Source: Microbacterium sp. cf332
GTDB taxonomy: Bacteria > Actinomycetota > Actinomycetes > Actinomycetales > Microbacteriaceae
Direction: 5' to 3'
NCBI RefSeq assembly: GCF_900102175.1
Contig: NZ_FNKN01000001.1
Span: forward strand, 248,001 to 312,000
DNA: 64,000 bases
Part shown: piece by piece, positions 7,706 through 16,859 of the stretch
Position numbering within the stretch: position 1 is the first letter of the stretch
How the letters are laid out: every line of letters begins with the position of its first letter
Made by a program: the position numbers and the translations under genes
Notes under the pieces: model-generated
The model's database searches: none
Told to the model about the DNA's origin: nothing
The model's input: the letters and a program-made list of their open reading frames with translations, nothing else

Positions 7706-9382
7706 ATGACCGAAACACAGCGCACGCCCACGCCGATCGATCGGATCTCCGACGCGTGGGTCGATACCCTGGCCGAGCTCTCACCCGGGCTCGCGACCTA
7801 CATCGGCCGGTTCGAGCACAACGCGCGTCTCGACGACTACTCCCCGGAGGGCACCGCCCGCGCCCTCGCCGCGGCGCGCAGCACGTTGGCCGAGCTCGAG
7901 GCGGCGGAGCCCGTCGACGATGTCGATGTCGTCACACGGGCCGACCTCGCCGGTGACCTCCGCCTGCAGATCGAGCTCGCGGAGGCCGGCGCGCACCTGC
8001 GCGACGTCAACGTGATCGCCTCGCCCGCGCAGGAGATCCGAAACACCTTCGACCTCATGCCCACGGCGACGGTCGACGACTGGGGCGTCATCGCCGCTCG
8101 CCTCGGCGCCGTTCCGGCTGCCATCGAGGGTTACATCCGCACGCTGCGGGAAGGCATGGAGCGCGGGGTGGTGCCCGCACGGCGCCAGGTCGTGGAGGTG
8201 TCGACCCAGATCGGCCGGTACACCGCCGACACGGGCTTCTTCGCGACGTTCGCCGCCGACGCCGCGCCGGCCGAGGGCGGGCTGCCCGCCTCGGTCGCCC
8301 GCGAGCTGGCAGACAACGCCAACGCCGCGCGCGTCGCCTACGACGGGCTCGCATCGTTCTTCACCAGCGAGTTGCTGCCCGAAGCCGGCGAGACCGACGC
8401 CGTCGGACGCGAGCTGTACGCGCTGCACTCGCGGCGGTTCCTCGGGGCGACGATCGACCTCGACGAGACCTACGAGTGGGGTCTCCAGGAGCTGGCGCGC
8501 ATGGTCGCCGAACAGGAGTCCATCGCGAACGAGATCCTCCCGGGCGCCTCCGTCGAGGAGGCCGTCGCCCATCTCGAGAAGGACGAGTCGCGCAAGCTGC
8601 ATGGCGCCGACGCCCTGCAGCGGTGGATGCAGGAGACCAGCGACCGGGCCGTCGCCGAGCTCGGCCGCACCCACTTCGACATCCCCGAACCCATCCGCAC
8701 GCTCGAGTGCATGATCGCACCGACGAACGAGGGCGGCATCTACTACACCGGGCCGACCGACGACTTCTCGCGACCCGGCCGGATGTGGTGGTCGGTGCCG
8801 GAGGGAGTGGACTCGTTCGATACTTGGCGGGAACTGACCACGGTCTACCACGAGGGGGTTCCCGGCCACCACTTGCAGATCGCGCAGGCCGTCTACAACA
8901 GGTCGGAGCTGAACTCGTGGCGCCGTCTGCTCGCCGGTTCCAGCGGTCACGCCGAGGGGTGGGCGCTCTACGCGGAGCGGCTCATGGAGCAGCTCGGCTA
9001 CCTCGACGATCCGGCCGATCGGCTCGGGATGCTCGACGGGCAGCGGATGCGCGCGGCGCGCGTCGTGCTCGACATCGGCGTCCACCTCGGCAAGCAGCGT
9101 CCCGACGGTCAGGGCGCCTGGGATGCCGACTACGCGTTCGAGTTCATGAAGCGCAACGTCAACATGCCGGAGGAGTTCGTCCGCTTCGAGGTCAACCGCT
9201 ACCTGGGCTGGCCCGGGCAGGCGCCGTCGTACAAGGTCGGGCAGCGCATCTGGGAGCAGATCCGCGACGAGGACGCGGCACGCGCGGGCGACGCGTTCGA
9301 CGTCAAGGCCTTCCACATGAAGGCCCTGCGCCTGGGCGGCGTCGGCCTCGACACGCTGCGCATGGCCCTCGCCGAGAGCTGA
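7706..9382 (+). CDS. DUF885 family protein, putative zinc peptidase
   Basis: 558 aa, a normal length for DUF885. The key motif is HEGVPGHHLQ (H382, E383, H388, H389), resembling a metallopeptidase zinc site and followed by SSGHAEGWALYAERLMEQ, the second conserved block, which holds a glutamate in a helix. No signal peptide is seen, so it is probably cytoplasmic. The family has been linked to peptidase activity on the basis of these motifs, but the substrate here is unknown. A terminator follows. Confidence 0.88.
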   Translation: MTETQRTPTPIDRISDAWVDTLAELSPGLATYIGRFEHNARLDDYSPEGTARALAAARSTLAELEAAEPVDDVDVVTRADLAGDLRLQIELAEAGAHLRDVNVIASPAQEIRNTFDLMPTATVDDWGVIAARLGAVPAAIEGYIRTLREGMERGVVPARRQVVEVSTQIGRYTADTGFFATFAADAAPAEGGLPASVARELADNANAARVAYDGLASFFTSELLPEAGETDAVGRELYALHSRRFLGATIDLDETYEWGLQELARMVAEQESIANEILPGASVEEAVAHLEKDESRKLHGADALQRWMQETSDRAVAELGRTHFDIPEPIRTLECMIAPTNEGGIYYTGPTDDFSRPGRMWWSVPEGVDSFDTWRELTTVYHEGVPGHHLQIAQAVYNRSELNSWRRLLAGSSGHAEGWALYAERLMEQLGYLDDPADRLGMLDGQRMRAARVVLDIGVHLGKQRPDGQGAWDADYAFEFMKRNVNMPEEFVRFEVNRYLGWPGQAPSYKVGQRIWEQIRDEDAARAGDAFDVKAFHMKALRLGGVGLDTLRMALAES

Positions 9383-9390
9383 GGGTCGCG

Positions 9391-9425
9391 ACGATGAGCC
9401 GGGAATACCCCTCCCGGCTCATCGT
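9391..9425 (+). terminator. Terminator hairpin after the DUF885 gene
   Basis: A perfect 14-bp stem, ACGATGAGCCGGGA (9391-9404) with its complement at 9412-9425, and a 7-nt loop. Confidence 0.78.
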
Positions 9426-9453
9426 TGCATTCATGTGAATGAAAGGTGGCCCC

Positions 9454-10494
9454 ATGACCGCGACATCCGTCCAGTTCGCCCTCGACACGTTCGGGGACGT
9501 CACCCGCGGAGCGGACGGCGAACTGCTGTCCGACGCCCAGACGATCCGCAACACGGTCGACCAGGCGGTGCTCGCCGACGAGGTGGGGTTGAGCTTCTTC
9601 GGCGTGGGGGAGCACCACCGCCGCGAGTTCGCGGTCTCGAGCCCCGAGATCGTCCTCGCCGCAGCGGCGTCGCGCACCCGGGACATCAGGCTCGGCACCG
9701 CGGTCACGGTGCTCTCGAGCGATGACCCCGTGCGCGTCTATGAGCGATTCGCCACGCTCGACGCCGTGTCGAACGGCCGCGCCGAGATCATCCTCGGGCG
9801 CGGGTCGTTCACCGAATCGTTCCCGCTGTTCGGCTTCGACCTGGCCGACTACGAGATCCTCTTCGAGGAGCGGCTCGACCTGTTCGGCCGCCTGCGATCG
9901 GAGCAGCCGGTGACCTGGCAGGGCAAGACGCGTCCCGAGCTCCGCGACGCCGATGTGTTCCCCAAGACCGAGAACGGCATCCGCGCGTGGGTCGGGGTGG
10001 GCGGGTCTCCCGAGTCGGTCCTGCGCACCGCGCATCACGGGTACGGGCTGATGCTCGCCATCATCGGCGGCGGCGCCGCGCGCTTCCGGCCGTACGTCGA
10101 CCTGTTCCATCGCACGCGCGACGCCATGGGCGCCGAGCGGCTGCCGGTGGGCGTGCACTCGCCGGGCCACGTGGCCGACACCGACGAGCAGGCGTGGGAG
10201 GAGGTCTACCCCGCCATGAAGGTCAACCGCGACGCGATCGGCGCCGAGCGCGGATGGCCGCCCTACTCGCGAATGCAGTTCCAGCACGACCTCGGTCCGG
10301 ACGGGGCGGTCTACGCCGGTTCGCCCGAGACGGTCGCCCGCAAGCTGGCAGAGACCATCCGCACCCTCGGGCTCGACCGGTTCGATCTCAAGTTCTCTCA
10401 CGGCACCCTCGCCCACGAGCGGATGATGCGGTCGATCGAGCTCTACGGGACCCGTGTGGTGCCTCTCGTGCGCGAGATGCTCGCCGACGCGTGA
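9454..10494 (+). CDS. LLM-class flavin-dependent oxidoreductase
   Basis: 346 aa in the luciferase-like monooxygenase fold. Typical blocks are GVGEHHRREFAVSSPEI near residue 50, TAVTVLSSDDPVRVYERFATLD, and GRAEIILGRGSF, which lines the F420/FMN phosphate site. I place the start at the ATG at 9454 because GAAAGGTGG lies just upstream of it. An in-frame ATG at 9439 would add 5 residues but has no ribosome site. The substrate is unknown. Confidence 0.9.
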   Translation: MTATSVQFALDTFGDVTRGADGELLSDAQTIRNTVDQAVLADEVGLSFFGVGEHHRREFAVSSPEIVLAAAASRTRDIRLGTAVTVLSSDDPVRVYERFATLDAVSNGRAEIILGRGSFTESFPLFGFDLADYEILFEERLDLFGRLRSEQPVTWQGKTRPELRDADVFPKTENGIRAWVGVGGSPESVLRTAHHGYGLMLAIIGGGAARFRPYVDLFHRTRDAMGAERLPVGVHSPGHVADTDEQAWEEVYPAMKVNRDAIGAERGWPPYSRMQFQHDLGPDGAVYAGSPETVARKLAETIRTLGLDRFDLKFSHGTLAHERMMRSIELYGTRVVPLVREMLADA

Positions 10495-10525
10495 CGTGCT
10501 GACGCCGGAGGGCGTCGCGGGTCAA

Positions 10526-10531
10526 TAGCAT
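10526..10531 (+). promoter_or_regulatory. Leaderless -10 box of the MFS-SGNH operon
   Basis: TAGCAT, 6 nt before the ATG at 10538. Confidence 0.5.
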
Positions 10532-10537
10532 GGTCGA

Positions 10538-11902
10538 ATGACCGATACCGCGACGCCCTCGGTGGCGCGCCGCCTCGACGAGCTGCCCTTCGGCCGTCGA
10601 CACCTGAAGATCCTGACGGGTTCGGGCCTCGGCTGGGCCCTCGACGCGATGGACGTCGGGCTCATCTCGTTCATCATCACCGCGCTGATCGCGCAATGGT
10701 CCCTCGACACGACGCACGCGTCCTGGATCGCATCGGCGGGTTTCGCCGGGATGGCGATCGGGGCGAGCATCGGCGGCCTCCTGTCCGACCGGTTCGGGCG
10801 CCGCTCGGTGTTCGCGATCACACTCCTCGTCTACGGCCTGGCCACGGGCGCGAGCGCGCTCGTCGGCGGCCTCGCGGCGCTGCTCGTGCTGCGCTTCATC
10901 GTGGGGCTCGGGCTGGGCGCCGAGCTGCCCGTCGCCAGCACGTACGTGAGCGAGTTCGCTCCGGCGCGCATCCGCGGCCGGGTCATCGTCGTCCTCGAGG
11001 CGTTCTGGGCGGTCGGCTGGACCGCGGCCGCCCTCATCGGTTACTTCGTCATCCCGCAGATCGACGAGGGATGGCGCTGGGCGTTCGCCGTGGGCGCGAT
11101 CCCGGCCGCCTACGCGCTCATCGTGCGCTGGGGCCTGCCCGAGTCGGCGCGCTGGCTCGAGCGCCGCGGCCGGCACCGCGAGGCGGACGAGGTCGTCCGT
11201 GGATTCGAGTCCGCGGCACGCCCACACACCCACGCCGCGCACCGCGGACCGGTCGCGCCGATCGTCGCGGACACGCTGGCCCCCTCCGTCGCGACCTCGG
11301 CGGGCGGGCGCCTCGGCGCGCTGTGGTCGACCGAGTTCCGAGGCCGCACCGCGAGCCTCTGGCTCGTGTGGTTCTGCGTGAACTTCTCCTATTACGGCGC
11401 GTTCATCTGGATCCCGACCATCCTCTACACCCAGGGCTACGACCTGGTCCGCTCGTTCGGCTTCACCCTCATCATCACCCTCGCGCAGCTGCCGGGGTAC
11501 GCGGTCGCGGCCTGGCTCATCGAGGTCTGGGGGCGGAGACTGACGCTCTCGGTGTTCCTCGTCGGATCGGCCGCGGCGGCCGTGGTGTTCGGCACGGCCA
11601 CGACCGAGGTCGTCATCATCGCCGCCGGCATGGCGCTGTCGTTCTTCAACCTCGGAGCCTGGGGTGCGCTGTACGCGGTGACGCCGGAGATGTATCCGAC
11701 CTCGCTCCGCGCGACGGGAGCGGGGTGGGCGGCCGGCGTCGGCCGCATCGCCTCGATCCTGGCGCCGCTCTCGGTGCCGCCACTGCTCGTCTGGGGCGGC
11801 GCACCCGTCCTGTTCATCGTGTTCGCCGTGTTCTTCGTCCTCGCCGCCGCCGGCGCGTGGGGCCTCATCGACCGCAGAGGAGTGTCGCTCGATGACCGCT
11901 GA
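10538..11902 (+). CDS. MFS transporter, sugar/aromatic-acid type
   Basis: 454 aa with about 12 hydrophobic segments in two six-helix halves and a cytosolic loop around residues 210-250. The loop after TM2 carries GGLLSDRFGRRSV, the MFS signature, and PESARWLERRGR follows TM6, as in the sugar-porter and aromatic-acid:H+ symporter (AAHS) families. The substrate cannot be assigned. It overlaps the SGNH hydrolase gene by 11 bp, so the two form an operon. Confidence 0.9.
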   Translation: MTDTATPSVARRLDELPFGRRHLKILTGSGLGWALDAMDVGLISFIITALIAQWSLDTTHASWIASAGFAGMAIGASIGGLLSDRFGRRSVFAITLLVYGLATGASALVGGLAALLVLRFIVGLGLGAELPVASTYVSEFAPARIRGRVIVVLEAFWAVGWTAAALIGYFVIPQIDEGWRWAFAVGAIPAAYALIVRWGLPESARWLERRGRHREADEVVRGFESAARPHTHAAHRGPVAPIVADTLAPSVATSAGGRLGALWSTEFRGRTASLWLVWFCVNFSYYGAFIWIPTILYTQGYDLVRSFGFTLIITLAQLPGYAVAAWLIEVWGRRLTLSVFLVGSAAAAVVFGTATTEVVIIAAGMALSFFNLGAWGALYAVTPEMYPTSLRATGAGWAAGVGRIASILAPLSVPPLLVWGGAPVLFIVFAVFFVLAAAGAWGLIDRRGVSLDDR

Positions 11903-12671
11903 GTCGGAGGAGACCGAGGTCCGGTTCGTCGCGATCGGCGATTCCTTCACCGAGGGCGTCGGCGACGAGCTGCCCGACGGCGCGGTGCGCGGCTGGGCCG
12001 ACCTCACCGCCGCCGGATGGGCGGACGCCACCGGCCGAACCATCAGATACGCGAACCTCGCCATCCGGGGCAAGCTCGTGCGGCCCATCGTCGATGAGCA
12101 GCTCGAAGCTGCACTCGCGCTCCGGCCGACGCACCTGTCGTTCAACGGCGGCGGCAACGACATGCTGCGACCCCGGACCTCGATCGAGGACATCGTGGGC
12201 GCGTTCCTGCAGGTGATGCGGCGGTGCGACGAGGAGGGCGTGCGCCTCATCCTGCTGTCCGGCGCGAACCCGTCGGCCCAGTTGCCGCTCGGTGGTCTCA
12301 TCCATCGACGCGGCGATGCATTGTCCGACGCCGTCGTCGATCGCATCGCCGACCGTGACGACATCGTGCGGGCGCTCAATTGGTACGACCGGACGCTTAC
12401 GCATCCGTCCTACTGGTCAACAGATCGGCTGCACATGAACGCCCGCGGCCACCACCGGGTGGCCGCGCGCGTGCTGCAGGCGCTCGGGATCGAGGCGCCG
12501 GGGGAGTGGTGGTCGCTCCCCGTCGAGACCCAGACCGCGGTGTTGGCGCGTGGCGAGTACTTCCGCGAGCATCTTGCGCCGTGGGTGCGGCGGCGGCTGA
12601 CGGGGCGTTCGTCGGGTGATGATCGCGATCCCAAGTTCGGTTCCTGGGTCGAGGTCGCCGCGCGCTCCTGA
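11892..12671 (+). CDS. SGNH/GDSL hydrolase (paralogue 1)
   Basis: 259 aa. The blocks of an SGNH esterase are present in order: block I AIGDSFTEGVGDE (nucleophile Ser about residue 18), the Gly/Asn segment ANLAIRGKL, NGGGNDMLRP (oxyanion Asn), and DRLHMNARGHH with the catalytic His. The C-terminus EYFREHLAPWVRRRLTGRSSGDD is a family-specific extension. No signal peptide is seen. It is clearly related to the protein at 41166-42011. It is coupled to the preceding MFS gene by an 11-bp overlap. Confidence 0.9.
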   Translation: MTAESEETEVRFVAIGDSFTEGVGDELPDGAVRGWADLTAAGWADATGRTIRYANLAIRGKLVRPIVDEQLEAALALRPTHLSFNGGGNDMLRPRTSIEDIVGAFLQVMRRCDEEGVRLILLSGANPSAQLPLGGLIHRRGDALSDAVVDRIADRDDIVRALNWYDRTLTHPSYWSTDRLHMNARGHHRVAARVLQALGIEAPGEWWSLPVETQTAVLARGEYFREHLAPWVRRRLTGRSSGDDRDPKFGSWVEVAARS

Positions 12672-12759
12672 CACGGGCCCTCCGCCTCTGTCAAGGCGCT
12701 GTGCACGGGACGGGGGGCACGGGAGGATCATCACGTCCGTTCGTCCGGAAGGAACTGTC

Positions 12760-13020
12760 ATGAGCATTGGTGCCGGTATCGCCCTCTTCGTGATCGGCGC
12801 GATCCTCGCGTTCGCCGTCAACGTGCAGGTCGAGTGGGTGGATCTCGATCTGATCGGATACATCCTCATGGGCGCGGGTGCGCTCATCTTCTTCCTCGGG
12901 CTCATCCTGATGGTCCGTCGCCGTCAGACGGAGAGCGTCAGCCGTACCGCCGTCGATCCCGCCAGCGGACAGCGCGTCACCCGCAACAGCACGACCACGT
13001 CGGGCGATCCCACGCTCTGA
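12760..13020 (+). CDS. DUF6458-like two-helix membrane protein
   Basis: 86 aa. Two transmembrane segments (about residues 3-20 and 28-52) carry the pattern MSIGAGIALFVIGAILAFAV, then LIGYILMGAGALIFFLGLI, followed by a basic boundary (VRRRQ) and a hydrophilic tail. This matches the small DUF6458 proteins of actinobacteria, whose role is unknown. The ATG at 12760 has an AAGGA ribosome site. An upstream extension of the frame is not likely to be coding. Confidence 0.8.
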   Translation: MSIGAGIALFVIGAILAFAVNVQVEWVDLDLIGYILMGAGALIFFLGLILMVRRRQTESVSRTAVDPASGQRVTRNSTTTSGDPTL

Positions 13021-13036
13021 ACCCGCGTGGCGCGAC

Positions 13037-14386
13037 TCACGCTCCGCCCGCTCGACCGTGCTCGGGTCGGGGACGGCGCGGGAGGTCCATGCCGATATGG
13101 ATGCGGGTCTTCTTACGCTCGATCGCGATGAAGGTGCCACCGATGATCCACAGTGGCACCTGGGCGAGGAATGCGATGCGGAAGGCATCGAGCGAGTAGG
13201 TCGACGGTGATCCGGCCCCCTGCAGATCGAGGGCCAGCCCGATCGCGAACACGGCGATCAGCGCGGCGAGGAAACCGCCGGCGTTCGTGAGGCCGGTCGC
13301 GGTGCTCAGACGGTGCGAAGGGTTGTGCGTGCGGGCGTGATCGAAGGCGATCATGGACGCGGGCCCACCGGTCGCGAGTGCGACCACGAGGACGATGAGC
13401 AGCCACAGCGGAGCTGTGCCCGGCCATGCGATCACGGCCGTCCAGGCCAGCAGCTGTACTCCGACGGCGGGAAGGACGAGCGCCCGTGAACGCAGGTTGG
13501 GGATCCGTCGGGACAGGTCGCCCATGATGGGGCCGAGCGCCATGCCTGCGAAGACGTACAGCGTCGTGATGAGCGTGGCCTCGGCCTGCGTGCGCCCCTC
13601 ACCCGCGGTGAGGAAGGGAATGCCCCACAGCAGGATGAATGCCGTACCAGCGAACGGGGTCGTGAAGTGCGACCAGAACGCCAGCCGCGTGCCCGGATGC
13701 GCCCAGGCTGCGCGGATGCCGACGCCGGTGTCGATGCTGGAGGTCACGACACGGATCGCACCGGTGTCGGTGTCGACGCTGACATCGCGGCCGATCTCCG
13801 GCGGGTGGTTGCGTACGAGCAGGAAGACGAGGATCGCGAAGAGCACGCCGAGGCCGGCGACACTGCCGAAGGCCACCGACCAGCTCGTGGCGTGCAGCAG
13901 CGCCGAGAGAGGGACGATGGCGACCAGCTGACCCGCCTGGCCGAGGATGCCGGTCAGCTGCACCATCAACGGTCCGCGTTGTGCGGGGAACCAGGTGGCC
14001 ACGAGCCTCAGCACCGCCGGGAAGATGGCGGCGTCGCCGGCGCCGAGGAGCATCCGCGCGATGATCGCGACGCCGACGCTGGGGGAGAGGGCCATGGTCA
14101 GCTGCCCGACGGCCATCAGCATCATGCCGATGGTCATGATGGGGCGTGAGCCGTAGCGGTCGAGGAGCACACCGACGGGGATCTGCATCCCGCCGTACAC
14201 CGCCAGCTGCACGACCGCGAACATCGACAGTGTCGCTGCGTCGGCCTGGAACCGCTCGGCGGCATCCACCCCGACGGCGGCGAGCGAGGTGCGGTTCGTG
14301 ATGGAGAGCACGTAGGCGGCGACACCGGTGCCCCACACCAGCCAGGCCCGCAGCCCGGGTCCACTCACCCGCGCGGCGGGGATCAT
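13037..14386 (-). CDS. MFS transporter (nitrate/sugar-phosphate-like)
   Basis: 449 aa, about 12 TM helices. The first loop region reads GVLLDRYGSRPIMTIG, an MFS motif, and the C-terminal half has PIMGDLSRRIPNLRSR. A predicted cytosolic loop joins the halves near residues 190-230. I start at the ATG at 14386, preceded by GAGGG. Frames further upstream have no membrane character. It is divergent from the amylosucrase gene and shares its promoter region, so a sugar substrate is possible, but that is inference. Confidence 0.88.
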   Translation of the reverse strand: MIPAARVSGPGLRAWLVWGTGVAAYVLSITNRTSLAAVGVDAAERFQADAATLSMFAVVQLAVYGGMQIPVGVLLDRYGSRPIMTIGMMLMAVGQLTMALSPSVGVAIIARMLLGAGDAAIFPAVLRLVATWFPAQRGPLMVQLTGILGQAGQLVAIVPLSALLHATSWSVAFGSVAGLGVLFAILVFLLVRNHPPEIGRDVSVDTDTGAIRVVTSSIDTGVGIRAAWAHPGTRLAFWSHFTTPFAGTAFILLWGIPFLTAGEGRTQAEATLITTLYVFAGMALGPIMGDLSRRIPNLRSRALVLPAVGVQLLAWTAVIAWPGTAPLWLLIVLVVALATGGPASMIAFDHARTHNPSHRLSTATGLTNAGGFLAALIAVFAIGLALDLQGAGSPSTYSLDAFRIAFLAQVPLWIIGGTFIAIERKKTRIHIGMDLPRRPRPEHGRAGGA

Positions 14387-14508
14387 CGGCAGGATCCCTC
14401 GGGCATGACGGACGTCGGGGAGATCACCGTTCCACGGTACTCCTGACCGTGATCCGACATGCGCGCGTCGCGGCTCGGGCCGGCTGGCCGTCTGAGATGA
14501 TGCGGAAC

Positions 14509-14535
14509 ATGACTGCACCGCTGATCCGACGATGA
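14509..14535 (+). CDS. Possible 8-codon mini-ORF overlapping the amylosucrase start
   Basis: ATG-ACT-GCA-CCG-CTG-ATC-CGA-CGA-TGA encodes MTAPLIRR. Its stop overlaps the amylosucrase ATG in an ATGA. A -10-like GATGAT ends 7 nt before its ATG, so the mRNA could begin here without a leader. The amylosucrase ATG has no ribosome site of its own, so a ribosome ending on this mini-ORF could restart on the enzyme. It is short and could be chance. Confidence 0.35.
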   Translation: MTAPLIRR

Positions 14536-16433
14536 CCGCCCTCTCGTCGTTCGAGACCGACGCGGCGATCGTCGTCGAGCATGTCGCCCGGCGGGCGACG
14601 CCGGTCGACGGCGAAACGGTCGCGCGGCTGCGATCGGAGTTCCCGCGACTGCATCGGCTCTTCAGCAGCCTCTACGGCGGTCGTCCCGACGGCCTCGACG
14701 CATTGCTGCGCCTCGTCGACACGACCTTGGATGCGCGCGCCGAGCGTACGCCCGAGCTGAGACGGCTCGATCGCGAACGCGCCGGCCGCTCCAACTGGTT
14801 CCAGTCCGAGCGCATGCTCGGCGGCGTCTGCTACGTCGACCGCTTCGCCGGCGACCTCGCGGGTGTCCGCGAGATGATCCCGTACTTCCAGGAGCTCGGT
14901 CTGACCTACCTGCACCTGATGCCGCTGTTCGCGACCCCGGAGGGTGACGACGACGGCGGATACGCGGTCTCCGACTACCGCACGGTAGACCCGGCCCTGG
15001 GCACGATGTCCGATCTGCGATCCCTCGCCGAGGAGCTGCGCGCCGCCGGCATCTCCCTCGTGCTCGATTTCATCTTCAACCACACCTCCAACGAGCACGC
15101 CTGGGCCCAACGCGCCCTCGCCGGCGATCCGTCCTACGAGGACTTCTACCTCATCTTCCCCGACCGTGAGATGCCGGACGCCTACGAGAAGACCACGCGC
15201 GAAATCTTCCCCGAAGACCATCCGGGATCCTTCGTCGCCCTTCCGGACGGGCGGTGGATCTGGGCGACCTTCTACCGGTTCCAGTGGGATCTGAACTACG
15301 CCAACCCCGACGTCTTCACGGCGATGGCGGGGGAGATGCTCTTCCTGGCGAACCAGGGCGTCGAGATCCTGCGGATGGATGCGGTCGCCTTCATCTGGAA
15401 GCGTCTGGGGACGGCGTGCGAATCGCTGCCCGAGGCGCACCTGCTCCTGCAGGCGTTCAACGCCGTCCTGCGCGTCGCCGCCCCCGCGGTGCTGTTCAAG
15501 TCCGAGGCCATCGTCCATCCCGACGAGGTGCTGGACTACATCTCGCCCGAAGAGTGCCAGCTCTCGTACAACCCGCTGCAGATGGCTCTCACGTGGGAAG
15601 CGCTGGCGACCCGAGACGCGCGACTTCTGCAGCTGGCTCTCGACGAGAGGCATGCTCTTCCGCCGGACACCGCGTGGGTGAACTACGTACGCAGTCACGA
15701 TGACATCGGATGGACCTTCGCCGACGAGGATGCCGCGCGGCTCGGGATCGCGGGCGGGGCGCATCGCCGCTTCCTCAACGACTTCTACATCGGACGCTTC
15801 GACGGCTCGTTCTCGCGCGGGTACCCGTTCCAGGAGAATCCGCGCACGGGCGACGCGCGCATCGCCGGCACCACCGCATCGCTCGCGGGCGTGGGAGCAG
15901 GCGACGACGGTGGTGAGGACCGCGTCGTCCTCGCTCACGCGCTCGCCATGTCGACCGGCGGCATCCCGCTGCTGTATCTCGGCGACGAGGTCGCGCAGCT
16001 CAACGACGACACGTTCCAGCACGACCCGGCACGCAGCGCCGACAGTCGGTGGGCGCACCGTCCGCCGCGGCCCGAGCACCGCTACGCGCAGCGGTCCGAC
16101 GCGACGACGACGGCCGGCCGGGTCTTCGCACGCCTTCGGCGGCTCATCGACGTGCGTTCGGCGACGGCCGAGTTCGCGGGCAACGCCCTACTTCCGTTCC
16201 ATACGCCCGATGCTGCCGTCGTGGGCTTCCTTCGGCCGAACTCGCGCGGTGACGGGGGAGCGGTCCTCGTGCTGGCGAACGTCGGAGACGACCCGGTGGG
16301 GGTCTCGGCGCAGACGCTGGCGGGACTCGGCGACGTCGCGGTCGATCTTCTCGAAGACCGCGAGCGTCGCCTGGAGGGCGGACTCGAGCTGCCCGCGCAT
16401 GGGTTCGTCTGGCTGCGCGTCCGCCCGCGATGA
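14532..16433 (+). CDS. Amylosucrase (GH13 subfamily 4)
   Basis: 633 aa. It closely resembles Neisseria amylosucrase in every block: SDGGYAV-like DDDGGYAVSDYR, LDFIFNHTSNEH, ILRMDAVAFIWKRLGT, FKSEAIVHPDEV, VNYVRSHDDIGWTFADED and DSRWAHRP. The catalytic nucleophile is D283, the acid/base E325 and the third carboxylate D390. The salt bridge that closes the sucrose pocket (D141 with R506) is also conserved. Such enzymes build alpha-1,4-glucan from sucrose and release fructose, and some relatives mainly hydrolyse sucrose. There is no signal peptide, so it acts inside the cell or after lysis. It is divergent from an MFS transporter. Confidence 0.93.
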   Translation: MTALSSFETDAAIVVEHVARRATPVDGETVARLRSEFPRLHRLFSSLYGGRPDGLDALLRLVDTTLDARAERTPELRRLDRERAGRSNWFQSERMLGGVCYVDRFAGDLAGVREMIPYFQELGLTYLHLMPLFATPEGDDDGGYAVSDYRTVDPALGTMSDLRSLAEELRAAGISLVLDFIFNHTSNEHAWAQRALAGDPSYEDFYLIFPDREMPDAYEKTTREIFPEDHPGSFVALPDGRWIWATFYRFQWDLNYANPDVFTAMAGEMLFLANQGVEILRMDAVAFIWKRLGTACESLPEAHLLLQAFNAVLRVAAPAVLFKSEAIVHPDEVLDYISPEECQLSYNPLQMALTWEALATRDARLLQLALDERHALPPDTAWVNYVRSHDDIGWTFADEDAARLGIAGGAHRRFLNDFYIGRFDGSFSRGYPFQENPRTGDARIAGTTASLAGVGAGDDGGEDRVVLAHALAMSTGGIPLLYLGDEVAQLNDDTFQHDPARSADSRWAHRPPRPEHRYAQRSDATTTAGRVFARLRRLIDVRSATAEFAGNALLPFHTPDAAVVGFLRPNSRGDGGAVLVLANVGDDPVGVSAQTLAGLGDVAVDLLEDRERRLEGGLELPAHGFVWLRVRPR

Positions 16434-16478
16434 GCCGTGAGCGAGAACTGCACTCTCGGGACGCTTTCTGCAGGCGTG

Positions 16479-16778
16479 TCAGCTTGCCTCGAGCGCGCCG
16501 CGCCCGATCGGTGCGAACGGCGCCCAATAGGTCAGGGTGGTGTGCTCGGGTGACAGCACCGCACTCGCTTCGCCGGACCGCCAGGCGCGGTTGAAGAGGA
16601 AGACGCCGACTTCAACAGGCAGATCGCTGGGCACGAGCCACGTCCCGAGGCCCCATTGTGCGGGCTGGCCGCGCCCGTCGATGACGACGGTCGGACGGAC
16701 GCCGACGAGCAGGTGCAGTCGGGGACGGCGGAGGTCGAGGGTCACGCGGCGCGCGTTCTGGCTCGCATCGGCGCTCAT
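16479..16778 (-). CDS. Hypothetical protein
   Basis: 99 aa, no signal peptide or TM helix. The sequence is beta-rich (VTLDLRRPRLHLLVGVRP, then VIDGRGQPAQWGLGTW) and reads like a small cytosolic protein with a C-terminal WAPFAPIGRG. I do not recognise a domain. The start at 16778 is the first ATG that keeps the gene clear of the PadR promoter, but its ribosome site is weak. It is divergent from padR and may share its control region. Confidence 0.6.
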   Translation of the reverse strand: MSADASQNARRVTLDLRRPRLHLLVGVRPTVVIDGRGQPAQWGLGTWLVPSDLPVEVGVFLFNRAWRSGEASAVLSPEHTTLTYWAPFAPIGRGALEAS

Positions 16779-16859
16779 GCGCTCGACTTCGCAGTCCGTC
16801 GACGGTTTCTCATCGAGTCGAACGTACTGCGAGACGGCGTCGGGACGGAATCCGGCTAC

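Noticed and set aside
10388..12379. 663-codon open frame on the minus strand
   Set aside because: Complement of the MFS and SGNH genes, Arg/Asp/Glu-rich with no domain. This is typical of open frames opposite GC-rich genes.
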